Shown piece after piece: positions 16,688-25,338 of a DNA stretch of 64,000 bases. The position numbers and the translations under genes are program-made. Numbering within the stretch: the first letter of the stretch is position 1; every line of letters begins with the position of its first letter. The stretch lies in the NCBI RefSeq assembly GCF_019802255.1, contig NZ_JAHYSS010000005.1:372001-436000 (forward strand). The letters are read 5' to 3'. This stretch comes from Pedobacter polysacchareus. GTDB taxonomy: Bacteria > Bacteroidota > Bacteroidia > Sphingobacteriales > Sphingobacteriaceae. The notes under the pieces are model-generated. The model did not search any database and was not told the DNA's origin. It saw nothing but the letters and a program-made list of their open reading frames with translations.

Positions 16688-18505
16688 TTACACCTGATGT
16701 TGCGTCGAATTTTTATTAAACAGTTTAAAATAATGACCTTGTAATGCCATCAATTCTTCGTTTGTTCCGGATTCTACTATTTTCCCATTAGAAAGCATAT
16801 AAATGTAATCTGCATGCTTTACCGCCGACTGTCTATGACTGATGACAATAGCAGATCGGTTTCCAATTCTTTCCCGGAAGGAATCGAACAATGTTTTTTC
16901 CGCATTTGCGTCCAGCGCGCTGGTGGCTTCATCCAGAATGATAAAGCGAGACTTGCTGTAAAATGCTCTTGCAATGGCTAATTTCTGCCATTGACCGATG
17001 CTCACCTCATGTCCATCCTCAAAAATTCTACCCATAATGGTTTGATAACGGTCAGGGAAAGTATCTATAAACAAGTCCGCACCTGAATTCTTAGCCGCCT
17101 CCTCAATTTCCTCTTCCCGGCGTTGCCCGTCAATATCGCCAAATCGGATATTATCCGCGGCAGAAACATTATATTTCCCGAAGTCTTGAAATACCGCACA
17201 AATTTGCTTCCTATATGCGCTGCTTTCAAAATTCCGGATGTCAATTCCATTTAAAGTGATTTCACCCGAACTCGGATCATACAACCTGCACATCAGCTTA
17301 ATTAAAGTCGATTTTCCAGCACCATTCATGCCTACCACAGCCACAATTTTACCCGCGGGCATTTTGATATTGATGTCCGTTAAGGTAGGGCGTTTTGCAT
17401 GAGGGTACGTGAAGCTCATGTTCTTGATTTCCAGATTGATTAAGGGGGCATCGGGTATTGGTAATGGGTTTGGTACTTCAGGTAAGCTGCTTTTCAGGTC
17501 GAACAATTCAAAAATACTTTTTACAAAAATGTTATTCTGGTAGAGTGTCGATATGCTGGTAGATAAACCCTGAAGGATGTTAAAGGCCTGAGGAAAGGCC
17601 ACAAGAAATAAGGTAATATCGCCTACACTGGTACGGCCATGAATACTGCCTATAGCGATATAAGCGATACATGCAAAAAAACCAATTGCGGCAATGGTAG
17701 AGGTAATTAATTCTTTATAAGTACGCCTTTTACTGATTTTTAGTCTTCCTGATAAGAGGTCTAAGCGAATGCTGGTATGTATTTTTCTCAGGTAATTTCC
17801 TAGTCCAAAACTTCTGATTTCTTTAGCATGGGTATCTGCAGTTAATAAAGTGCTCATATAACCAGACTTTCGCTCCAAAGCAGTCTGAGCAATCCGGAGT
17901 GCATTCTGACTATCTGCAAAATTTATCCTAACCCATAAAGTAGGAATGATGAAAAGGGCTAGAATAGGGAATAGCCTCCAGTCGATGGCCACTAACATAG
18001 AAGCGATAACAACCAGGCTCATGGCATTTTTAGCAATGTCAACAATGCTGAAAACAATCATGTTGGGACGGTCGCTGCCCATATCTCTTGCCCGTTTTAA
18101 AATGTCAAAATACTCGGGACTCTCATAAAAGGAAAGGTCCAGGTCGATTGCACTTTCATGAATTTTGCTATCGATATATTCGGCTACTTCCCCTGATTGC
18201 TTTTCGGTAATATAGACCGAAATTGCTTTAATTGCTGCATAAGAAATTGCAGACAAAGCGGCAAGAACAAGGTATTTAATAACTTCCGATTCATTCTGGA
18301 CATTGTTGATCCCATATTTAGAAACCGTGTCTATTAATTTCTTCAGCATATATAAGGAGGAAAAAAACAAGACACTTTCTATAACAATGAAGGCAATAGA
18401 GACCGCTGTCCATGTTTTTGAGGCTGACCAAATCAATTTTAAGATCCTTAAAAGATTCAGGTTCGTACTTAAATTATGGAGTTTAGCTAAAAATGATTTC
18501 ATCAT
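16688..18505 (-). CDS. ABC exporter, fused permease and ATPase
   Basis: The 605-residue half-transporter has an N-terminal six-helix membrane domain (residues about 25-320) and a C-terminal nucleotide-binding domain. The latter has Walker A GMNGAGKST, Q-loop VFQDFGKY, a C-loop reading SIGQWQKLAIARA, Walker B RFIILDEATSALD and the H-loop in VISHRQSA. The C-loop differs from the usual LSGGQ, with SIGQW. It likely works as a homodimer to flip a lipid, peptide or glycolipid outward. The genes on both sides (TIGR04325 protein and cyclase-like protein) are spaced by less than 45 bases, so they form one transcript. Substrate unknown; export of the NRPS product is possible but not indicated by position. 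Confidence 0.9.
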   Translation of the reverse strand: MMKSFLAKLHNLSTNLNLLRILKLIWSASKTWTAVSIAFIVIESVLFFSSLYMLKKLIDTVSKYGINNVQNESEVIKYLVLAALSAISYAAIKAISVYITEKQSGEVAEYIDSKIHESAIDLDLSFYESPEYFDILKRARDMGSDRPNMIVFSIVDIAKNAMSLVVIASMLVAIDWRLFPILALFIIPTLWVRINFADSQNALRIAQTALERKSGYMSTLLTADTHAKEIRSFGLGNYLRKIHTSIRLDLLSGRLKISKRRTYKELITSTIAAIGFFACIAYIAIGSIHGRTSVGDITLFLVAFPQAFNILQGLSTSISTLYQNNIFVKSIFELFDLKSSLPEVPNPLPIPDAPLINLEIKNMSFTYPHAKRPTLTDINIKMPAGKIVAVVGMNGAGKSTLIKLMCRLYDPSSGEITLNGIDIRNFESSAYRKQICAVFQDFGKYNVSAADNIRFGDIDGQRREEEIEEAAKNSGADLFIDTFPDRYQTIMGRIFEDGHEVSIGQWQKLAIARAFYSKSRFIILDEATSALDANAEKTLFDSFRERIGNRSAIVISHRQSAVKHADYIYMLSNGKIVESGTNEELMALQGHYFKLFNKNSTQHQV

Positions 18506-18544
18506 TGGATGAGGAATGGCAAAGTATAATAGTGATAAGCTGCT

Positions 18545-19357
18545 TTATTTTTTGATTTCCCAAAAGGACCCCTCATATCGGAAAGGTTTTAGTTGAAGGT
18601 AATATTTTTCAGGTGCGGAAATGAACTCATATTTCTTTTCATAGCTTTTCCCAAGTACAGATTCAACGCGATTTCTATCGGGGAAGTGGCATGGATAAGA
18701 AGCTTCAATTCCATAAAATACCGGTGGAACATGCTGGATCGTCACTCTATCACCTGGTTTGTCATTATAAGCGATAAAATCAAGCATGACATGTGGAATG
18801 CCAGTGCTGGTTATTTCTTCCAGCAATTGATAAGGATCTTCAAGATATTGAAGCACGTTGCAAATTAAGAAGAGCTGAACATTGTTTTCTGCTAAACATT
18901 CCTTGATCGTACTATAGAAGGTGATGTGTTCATTTTCAAATTGTTCCTTACCAGCAGCTACAAATTTTGGTTGCTCAATGATACACCATTTTAACTTTTT
19001 TAAATGCTTTAAAAAGGGGTAGTTTTGATAAAAGGTCGTGCCTAATGATCCACCAAAGTCAATCAGCGTAAGTTCATTGTTGTTCTTAGAGGCTACATAT
19101 AATAAACTGCTGAGCAAAGAATAGTTCATCTGGACCTTATCATAGGCAATTCCGTCCCGTTCATAAGGGATTTCATTATTCTTTACCTTTAAAGTACTCT
19201 CTTTAATTTTGTTTAAAATATCTGCCTCATCATAACCCCGGCATTTATGCTTTGCCTCTTCATAATTTCTATAATTACCCTTCCAGCCATGTTTAAAACT
19301 ATACCATTTCAGACTATGGGCAATAGGGGGGATTAATTCTTTGACGAGGTAAAACAT
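18545..19357 (-). CDS. TIGR04325-type putative methyltransferase
   Basis: The 270-residue protein opens with a helix-rich segment containing FKHGWKGNYRNYEEAKHKCRGYDE, the block typical of the TIGR04325 group found in glycan loci. A Rossmann-like SAM motif follows in LTLIDFGGSLGTTFYQN, and later LFLICNVLQYLEDPYQLLEE, which matches the post-II loop of class I methyltransferases. It would methylate a sugar or lipid intermediate in the cytoplasm, but no member with proven chemistry is known to me. It lies 11 bases downstream of the sugar aminotransferase gene and 39 bases upstream of the ABC exporter gene. Confidence 0.72.
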   Translation of the reverse strand: MFYLVKELIPPIAHSLKWYSFKHGWKGNYRNYEEAKHKCRGYDEADILNKIKESTLKVKNNEIPYERDGIAYDKVQMNYSLLSSLLYVASKNNNELTLIDFGGSLGTTFYQNYPFLKHLKKLKWCIIEQPKFVAAGKEQFENEHITFYSTIKECLAENNVQLFLICNVLQYLEDPYQLLEEITSTGIPHVMLDFIAYNDKPGDRVTIQHVPPVFYGIEASYPCHFPDRNRVESVLGKSYEKKYEFISAPEKYYLQLKPFRYEGSFWEIKK

Positions 19358-19368
19358 GGTTGATGACC

Positions 19369-20460
19369 TTAGGAGTTGAACTTATTTATAATCTCTACTA
19401 CCTGATAAATATCCTCTTTGGTATGTGCAAAGGAACAGGGTAAACTCAGTGTAGTTTGATGTATGTTACTGGAGATAGGGTAATCCAATCTGGTCAGCTT
19501 ACCTTTTAAGGCAGCCTGATCTTGTGGAGCTACAGGATAATGAATTTCTGTTGCTACGCCATGATCTAATAAATATTGTTTTAACCGATCTCTTTCTGGA
19601 TGTAAAATATTGAAAATATGGTAAACATGATGGAAATCAGGATCAATGTGAGGTTTGATAAAATCAGCTTTTAGTTCATTGAAATAGATTGCTGCCAAAG
19701 CACGCTTATGCTCGTTAATCTTGTCGAGAAAGGGGAGCTTAACCCTTAAAAAAGAGGCTTGTAATTCATCTAATCTGGAATTATAACCCACAACACTATT
19801 ATGGTATTTTTTTTCAGAACCGTAATTCCGAAGCTGTTTGATCTGCTGATGATCTGCTGATGATTTACAAATTACAGCACCAGCATCACCTAAAGCTCCT
19901 AAATTCTTTGTAGGATAAAAGCTAAATGCCCCAAAATCCCCAAATGTACCGGCCAGTTTGTTCTTGTATTTTGCGCCATGTGCCTGCGCACAATCTTCAA
20001 TAACTTTAAGTCCATGCTGAGCAGCAATCTCCATGATCGGATCCATTTCACAGCATTGCCCATATAGATGAACCACCATGATCGCTACCGTTTTTGAGGT
20101 AATTGCCGGACTGATTAAAGCAGGGTCAATATTATACGTTCTTGGATCAGGCTCAACCAATACCGGTGTTAATCCACAATGTAAGATAGATAAAATGGTT
20201 GCAATGTAGGTGTTGGAAGGCACGATAACTTCATCACCAGGATTAAATTTGCAGCATTTTAAGGAGAGAATTAAGGCATCCAATCCATTGGCTACCCCAG
20301 CAACATGCTTTTCCTGGTGGTAGCTGGCAAACTCTTCTTCAAACAGGGACACTTCTTCACCTAATATATACCAGCCTTTATCTAAAAACAGGTCGAATTT
20401 CTCGCGCAGCTTTTCTTCAAATGGTTTATTTAAAGTTTTTAGATTCTCATACGGTATCAT
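19369..20460 (-). CDS. DegT/DnrJ/EryC1/StrS sugar aminotransferase (FdtB-like)
   Basis: This PLP-dependent enzyme of about 363 residues has the family blocks [43 protein letters not shown] and [18 protein letters not shown]. The Lys in the last block is the probable Schiff-base residue. The start is placed at ATG 20460 ([10 protein letters not shown]), the usual family N terminus; upstream ATG 20469 is also possible. It overlaps the 3' end of the ketoisomerase gene, so the two are coupled. Together they would convert dTDP-4-keto-6-deoxyglucose to a 3-amino-3,6-dideoxyhexose (dTDP-Fuc3N or dTDP-Qui3N). The acetyltransferase that usually completes this pathway is absent from the window. Confidence 0.88.
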   Translation of the reverse strand: MIPYENLKTLNKPFEEKLREKFDLFLDKGWYILGEEVSLFEEEFASYHQEKHVAGVANGLDALILSLKCCKFNPGDEVIVPSNTYIATILSILHCGLTPVLVEPDPRTYNIDPALISPAITSKTVAIMVVHLYGQCCEMDPIMEIAAQHGLKVIEDCAQAHGAKYKNKLAGTFGDFGAFSFYPTKNLGALGDAGAVICKSSADHQQIKQLRNYGSEKKYHNSVVGYNSRLDELQASFLRVKLPFLDKINEHKRALAAIYFNELKADFIKPHIDPDFHHVYHIFNILHPERDRLKQYLLDHGVATEIHYPVAPQDQAALKGKLTRLDYPISSNIHQTTLSLPCSFAHTKEDIYQVVEIINKFNS

Positions 20461-20818
20461 ACGGCTCATAAATATAGTCTTTAGGATCAAATGCTGTGGA
20501 AGCCAATACTAATAAAATGGCATCCGAAGAAAAGTCATGCATGACATGCCAATCTTCAGGTAATAAAAATAAGCACTTTTCAGGACTATCGAGGTCGAAA
20601 ATTTCAGTTTTTGTACCGTTGTTATTTGTGATTTTGCAGGAACCTTTTATGCAAATAGCCGCCTGGTGGGTTTCGTGATGCCTGTGCCCCCCTCTGTCGG
20701 TATTGTCAACAGCGTAAATGTAAAAAAGCCGTTTAATTTCAAATGGAACCACCTGATCTAAAACCGTAAGTATTCCTCTGGAATCTTTGAATGTTTGTAT
20801 GTTAACTATGTGCGCCAT
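20447..20818 (-). CDS. fdtA: dTDP-4-dehydro-6-deoxyglucose 3,4-ketoisomerase (FdtA/QdtA-like)
   Basis: The 123-residue cupin has [24 protein letters not shown] and a Tyr/His-rich core [22 protein letters not shown]. This is the pattern of WxcM-like 3,4-ketoisomerases, in which the His cluster takes part in keto-group migration. It isomerises dTDP-4-keto-6-deoxyglucose to the 3-keto sugar before transamination. FdtA and QdtA differ in C4 stereochemistry, and the sequence does not tell me which this is. The start overlaps the upstream GT14 gene by 17 bases, and the end overlaps the aminotransferase, so three genes are translationally linked. No rmlA/rmlB is nearby, so the precursor must be supplied from elsewhere. 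Confidence 0.85.
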   Translation of the reverse strand: MAHIVNIQTFKDSRGILTVLDQVVPFEIKRLFYIYAVDNTDRGGHRHHETHQAAICIKGSCKITNNNGTKTEIFDLDSPEKCLFLLPEDWHVMHDFSSDAILLVLASTAFDPKDYIYEPYDTV

Positions 20819-21662
20819 CTGTTAATAGGTTGTTGTCAATTAAATTTAGAATTTCAGGTTTATTGATCATGTCAAATTTTCTCGCAAAAAGCATTTTTGT
20901 GGTTTTTAAATGCTCAAAATCTGTTTCATCCAATATTTTTGGATTCGCTCCTCCGGCAGACCAATCAATGTATCTGTAATTATTATTGACAACTTTATCT
21001 TTATGTTTTGAGTTGAGAATCATGGTTTGGAAAACAAATTCATCACTTGCCCAGCAAAATGAAAAGAATTGCCTCAGTTTTTTGTCTTGTTCTACTTTAT
21101 TTACCACATACATGGCTATTTCTGGACTTAGCATCCAAAACATTGATTTTCCGTAAGGATGTAATTTATAAGGTAACTTTCTGCGTGGCATTACTTTATT
21201 GATCAGCTGCTCTAACCTGTGTTTGCCCAGAAAATTATAACTGGATAAAAAGTAGTTTTCCATGCGAATCAAGCCCTCTTTCCAGTCATTTTTGATATCC
21301 CTGTAACTCAAAAACTCCTTACCAATGTTCTTCTTGAAAAAATCATGAAGGTATGCCGGTGATTTAAGCGGGTAATCCTGACCACTTAAAAAATTAATAA
21401 ATTCATATCTAATTCCCGTACCCACAATTTCTTTTATACACTCAAAAGTGGCAATAACAGTGCTAAATCCAGCCCATTTTACATCTACACGGTTATTTAT
21501 AAAATAAACGTTAGGTAATGACTTTAAAAATAAATGAGGATTAATGTCGAATTTTTTATCTACATGGATGTAGAAATCGAAATCAGGATGATACATATTC
21601 CTGATCATTCTTTCAGTCTGCTGAGGATTGGTATAAGTGAGGATCAGATGAGCAATACGCAT
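20802..21662 (-). CDS. Beta-1,6-N-acetylglucosaminyltransferase-like (GT14), second copy
   Basis: The 286-residue protein begins RIAHLILTYTNPQQTERMI and shares FYIHVDKKFDI, NRVDVKWAGFSTV, NFLSGQDYPLKSPAY and CWASDEFVFQT with the GT14 protein at 4311-5162. The two appear to be diverged paralogues within one glycan region. The SGQDYP block is a GT14 hallmark. It is the first glycan enzyme of the long minus-strand run and overlaps the next gene, fdtA, by 17 bases. It may transfer the amino-sugar whose synthesis is encoded just downstream; that link rests on position only. Confidence 0.87.
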   Translation of the reverse strand: MRIAHLILTYTNPQQTERMIRNMYHPDFDFYIHVDKKFDINPHLFLKSLPNVYFINNRVDVKWAGFSTVIATFECIKEIVGTGIRYEFINFLSGQDYPLKSPAYLHDFFKKNIGKEFLSYRDIKNDWKEGLIRMENYFLSSYNFLGKHRLEQLINKVMPRRKLPYKLHPYGKSMFWMLSPEIAMYVVNKVEQDKKLRQFFSFCWASDEFVFQTMILNSKHKDKVVNNNYRYIDWSAGGANPKILDETDFEHLKTTKMLFARKFDMINKPEILNLIDNNLLTDGAHS

Positions 21663-21809
21663 GTTTAAATAAATAATTTTCTGTGGAAATATGATGCCAA
21701 TATTTTAAATTTTTATAGAATATTGACTTGTGGCTAAAATATTACAATTCTAAATCTGATAATAAATCAGAAATTGCGCATAACTCAATAGTATAAAGTA
21801 AGTATTGCG

Positions 21810-22334
21810 CTAAGATAGCGATCCTTTAGCTAAAGGGTCATCAGAATGACTAAAATCACCGCGCTGCATTCTGGAAATTAGGAAAGGGGGAATAAGGGCC
21901 TCATTTTGTCTGAGTAATTGCCATATCTTTTTTCTAGGGACTAAATCGAATGTTTTGTTTCCGTAGGGTAAATCAACCTGCTTTCTGGTTAGATTGATGG
22001 GTTTATTATATAGAACGGCAACACGATTTTTTTTATAAAGAACTTTTAAAGTCTGGGTGGGTAGTTTGTATTTAAAAGTACGCTTAGGTACATGGTGATT
22101 TAAACATTCATAAACCATGGTATGAGGAAGGAGAATGTATAATCCCGGAGCCAGTTCGTAATCGTGATTCAGCGCCTGATCGATCGGATGTGTAATCGGT
22201 TTTAGGGATACAACACTATGCCGTGTTTCTTTAAACGATGAAGGAACAGCTCGCCAAACGATAAAAGTTACCAATACCATCACCAGGCATTTAATTGCCT
22301 TACTTATAAAACGTATGGTGACTCTATTTCTCAT
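21810..22334 (-). CDS. Small single-pass membrane protein of unknown function
   Basis: The 174-residue protein is not recognised. It has one N-terminal transmembrane helix (roughly residues 13-27, IKCLVMVLVTFIVW) after a basic start, giving a likely periplasmic main domain rich in basic and aromatic residues. There are no enzymatic motifs. It precedes the GT14 gene by 147 bases and may be the promoter-proximal member of that run. A role as an accessory of glycan export or anchoring would be inference only. Length and composition make it a credible gene. Confidence 0.62.
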   Translation of the reverse strand: MRNRVTIRFISKAIKCLVMVLVTFIVWRAVPSSFKETRHSVVSLKPITHPIDQALNHDYELAPGLYILLPHTMVYECLNHHVPKRTFKYKLPTQTLKVLYKKNRVAVLYNKPINLTRKQVDLPYGNKTFDLVPRKKIWQLLRQNEALIPPFLISRMQRGDFSHSDDPLAKGSLS

Positions 22335-22472
22335 TCCCTGCTTACATCAGCACTATATATAATTGATTACATTCATCAGCTCGGGAAACTTCATTAAAGC
22401 TGGCACATTTATAGTTCTTTTGCAAATTAATTCATTAAAAAATGATCAATCTAAATCCTACTTTTACAGCAG

Positions 22473-23384
22473 ATGAAACTGACCTCTATAATTTCTGTTA
22501 ATTTTAACCAACCCGAGGTAACCCTAGCGTTCTTACAATCAGTCAAGAATAATACCAGTGGTTTACCTATTGAACTTATTTTGGTAGACAATGGGAGTAA
22601 AGTAGACCATGGCGTTGAATTTTTAGCTGCCTATCCAGGCCTGAAATACCTGCGTTCTGAACAGAATCTAGGTTTCGCCGGAGGTAATAATATCGGCATT
22701 AACCTCGCTTCAGGCGAGTTTTTGTTGTTATTGAACAACGATACGGAGATCAGCGATAACCTCATTCAGGTGCTAACGGAAACCATGGATAAAAATCCTG
22801 AAATTGGAATAATTTCTCCACTTATTCTTTATTATGATCAACCAGATACGATTCAGTATGCGGGATTTACGGAGATGAATTACCTCACTGCGAGGAATAA
22901 AGGGATCGGTAATATGGAAATTAATCATGGACAATATGAGAAACAGAGCAGGGAGACCGCTTTTTGCCACGGGGCGGCCATGATGTGCAGAAGGGGAGAC
23001 CTTGCCACAGTTGGACAAATGGCGGATAATTATTTCTTATATTATGAAGAATTAGATTGGTGTGAACAGTTTAAGCGGGCGGGAAAAAAAATATGGTTTA
23101 CCGGCCAGACAAAAATTTATCACAAAGAATCAATGAGTGTGGGTAAAGAAAGCAGTATTAAAACCTATTTCATGACCAGGAACAGAATGCTCTTCATCCG
23201 CCGAAACACCAGCTGGTTCAATACACTTCTTTTCAGTTGTTTTTATATAGGCATTGCCTGCCCAAAACAAATCCTGATCTACTTGAAAAAGGGTAGGAAA
23301 GATCTCGTTAAATGGGTGTTTAAAGGCATATTGTGGAACTTCAGCCATTCCAAAACAAGTAATTACCTGGGTTTTAAAATATAA
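22473..23384 (+). CDS. Glycosyltransferase family 2 (rhamnosyltransferase-like)
   Basis: The 303-residue protein has the GT2 subgroup pattern VTLAFLQSVKNNTSGLPIELILVDNGS, NLGFAGGNNIGI, LLLLNNDTEI as the metal site, and FLYYEELDWCEQFKRAGKKIWF. The last block is typical of rhamnosyl- and other deoxyhexosyl-transferases of O-antigen loci. It acts in the cytoplasm on lipid-linked acceptors. A C-terminal hydrophobic segment (about residues 250-270) suggests membrane contact. It is followed after 5 bases by a second GT2 gene. dTDP-deoxysugar donors would match the FdtA/aminotransferase genes nearby, but donor identity is not shown. Confidence 0.88.
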   Translation: MKLTSIISVNFNQPEVTLAFLQSVKNNTSGLPIELILVDNGSKVDHGVEFLAAYPGLKYLRSEQNLGFAGGNNIGINLASGEFLLLLNNDTEISDNLIQVLTETMDKNPEIGIISPLILYYDQPDTIQYAGFTEMNYLTARNKGIGNMEINHGQYEKQSRETAFCHGAAMMCRRGDLATVGQMADNYFLYYEELDWCEQFKRAGKKIWFTGQTKIYHKESMSVGKESSIKTYFMTRNRMLFIRRNTSWFNTLLFSCFYIGIACPKQILIYLKKGRKDLVKWVFKGILWNFSHSKTSNYLGFKI

Positions 23385-23389
23385 TATTA

Positions 23390-24556
23390 ATGATTATAAT
23401 CTTCTGGATCAGCATTTTTTTGATCGTATATACATTTGTGGGATATGGCTTTGTGCTCTACTTTCTGCTGAAGCTGAAAAACTTATTTGTAAAACCTTTT
23501 TCGTTTAAAGCTAATGCGGGATTACCTACAGTCAGCCTATTGGTTGCCGCTTATAATGAGGAAGAAATGATCGGGGAGAAGATCAAAAATACCCTTGCAC
23601 TAAACTATCCTAAAGAAAAAATGCAGTTCATTTTTACCACCGATGGTTCTTCAGATAGCACCCCGGATCAGGTGCGCCAGTTTCCAGAAGTCACCTTGCT
23701 GCACATCGATGCCAGGGAAGGTAAAATGGCAGCCATTAAAAGAGCAATTCCATTTATCAAAGGAGAAATCGCTGTGTTCACAGATGCCAATACTTTTTTG
23801 AACAAAGACGCCATCCTGGAATTGGTAAAACACTACCAGAATCCAAAAGTAGGAGCGGTAGCGGGAGAAAAAAGAATCCTCGTACCGGAAACTGCTGATG
23901 CCAGCTCTGCCGGAGAAGGTTTTTACTGGAAGTATGAATCCCTATTGAAAAAATGGGATTATGCCTTGTATTCTGGAGTAGGTGCCGCAGGAGAGCTGTT
24001 TAGCATTCGTACTGCATTGTACCAGCCCGTAGAATCAGATACCATTATCGACGACCACATGATCGCCATGCGTATTGCGGAGAAGGGATACATCATTGCC
24101 TATGAACCCAATGCCTACGCTTTGGAAACGGCTTCTGCAGATGTAAAAGAGGAATTAAAACGTAAAATTAGAATTGCTGCGGGTGGCATGCAATCCATCT
24201 TGAGACTGAAAAAATCGGCAAATCCTTTTCATAATCCCATCTTTACTTTTCAATATTTGAGCCATAGGGTATTGAGGTGGACCATTACTCCATTTCTGCT
24301 GATCCTGGCTTTTGTCTTAAATGGAATAATTGCCGTACAAACTGGTGAATTATTTTATCAGGTGTTATTTGGCTTCCAGGTACTTTTTTACCTTTTAAGC
24401 CTCATCGGACTCTATTTTGAAAATAGAAACATCAGAATCAAAGCCCTATTTATTCCTTATTATTTCTGTGTGATGAATTACGCCGTGGTTGCAGGGATCA
24501 TCAGGTATTTTAAAAAGAACCAAAGTGCAGCCTGGGAAAAGTCAAAAAGGAAGTAG
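23390..24556 (+). CDS. Membrane GT2 glycosyltransferase (cellulose-synthase-like processive type)
   Basis: The 388-residue protein has an N-terminal transmembrane helix and a cytoplasmic GT-A domain. The domain has VSLLVAAYNEEEMIG, FTTDGSSDSTPD, the metal site VFTDANTFLN, a glycine-rich acceptor loop GVGAAGELFSIR and IIDDHMIAMRIAEKG. An R-x3-R-x4-GG segment replaces QxxRW. Two to three C-terminal helices follow. This topology is that of processive or semi-processive synthases such as HasA and IcaA relatives, extending a polymer while threading it through the membrane. Donor unknown. It is paired with the preceding GT2 gene. Confidence 0.88.
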   Translation: MIIIFWISIFLIVYTFVGYGFVLYFLLKLKNLFVKPFSFKANAGLPTVSLLVAAYNEEEMIGEKIKNTLALNYPKEKMQFIFTTDGSSDSTPDQVRQFPEVTLLHIDAREGKMAAIKRAIPFIKGEIAVFTDANTFLNKDAILELVKHYQNPKVGAVAGEKRILVPETADASSAGEGFYWKYESLLKKWDYALYSGVGAAGELFSIRTALYQPVESDTIIDDHMIAMRIAEKGYIIAYEPNAYALETASADVKEELKRKIRIAAGGMQSILRLKKSANPFHNPIFTFQYLSHRVLRWTITPFLLILAFVLNGIIAVQTGELFYQVLFGFQVLFYLLSLIGLYFENRNIRIKALFIPYYFCVMNYAVVAGIIRYFKKNQSAAWEKSKRK

Positions 24557-24612
24557 TTATCAAAAAATTAAGCGTCAAAGGAAAAGGCTTGTCTAAAAGA
24601 AGATGCTAATCA

Positions 24613-25338
24613 TTAAAAGAAACTAAGCCCATTATTCAAATTCCAGAACTTAACTTGCTGATGATGATCCATCGGAATAGCAGTACTGAGTAAATGGGTT
24701 TCTGTGGCAAAAAAGCTATCTACCTTATAATCAACACCATTTCTAAAAATGGAGCTACCTCGTGTAGGTACGTTCTGAAGCTGTTCTACAATCCCTTCGC
24801 CGGTGGCCTTTACGATGGCCTCTTTCCGGGTCCAGAGCAGGTAAAAGGTCAGGATCGGCAGTGCCGAATTGTCCACCATAGCTTGTTCTTCTTTACTAAA
24901 ACAAAGATCTATTACTTCTTTATATTGAAAATATGGGTCTACATACTCAATGTCAACACCGATAGAAGTTTCACTCATTGCGATCGTAATTAGATCTTTG
25001 GAGTGGCTCACATTGAAAAATAAGCCATCCACCCCAGGCTTTTTATTCTCCTTCAAATGAAAAACAATTGCGGCTGCAGGAATACCCATAAAATGTGCCA
25101 GCAGCTTCCTTAAAAAGTATTTGCGGACAGTATAATTTTCCCTGCTCTGCTGATGAAGAAATCTGGCTGCTTTAGCCAGTTCCTCTGTAGATAATAACTC
25201 TTTTGGGTCAATCTTTTTAAAAAAATCGCTGGCCTTAATTTTAAAAATATGTACACCATCTTTGATAGACAGTGCTTGTCCATCATAAGGAAACCATTCA
25301 ATCGGCCCCTTCAGCAAGTAATCAATGCTTGGTTCCAT
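24613..25338 (-). CDS. 4'-phosphopantetheinyl transferase (Sfp type)
   Basis: The 241-residue protein has the Mg-binding motif SIGVDIEYVD (GVDIE at 127-131) and the second signature LWTRKEAIVKATGEG (about 169-182), both intact. It resembles Sfp-type enzymes that load coenzyme A-derived phosphopantetheine on carrier-protein serines. It shares one base with the NRPS gene (TAATG), so it is translationally coupled to the megasynthases. Its obvious clients are the PCP Ser559, ACP Ser1558 and PCP Ser1430 of the two large proteins upstream. It converges with the GT2 gene ending at 24556; no clear terminator separates them. Confidence 0.93.
   Translation of the reverse strand: MEPSIDYLLKGPIEWFPYDGQALSIKDGVHIFKIKASDFFKKIDPKELLSTEELAKAARFLHQQSRENYTVRKYFLRKLLAHFMGIPAAAIVFHLKENKKPGVDGLFFNVSHSKDLITIAMSETSIGVDIEYVDPYFQYKEVIDLCFSKEEQAMVDNSALPILTFYLLWTRKEAIVKATGEGIVEQLQNVPTRGSSIFRNGVDYKVDSFFATETHLLSTAIPMDHHQQVKFWNLNNGLSFF

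Noticed and set aside
16688-18505. ABC exporter as the dedicated exporter of the NRPS product
   Set aside because: It is 6 kb away in another operon, separated by plus-strand genes, and packed with sugar genes, so the link is not supported.
22418-22466. TTTTG and TACTTTTA before the GT2 gene at 22473 as a promoter
   Set aside because: The spacing is 36 bases and the -7-like element is only 7 bases from the start codon.
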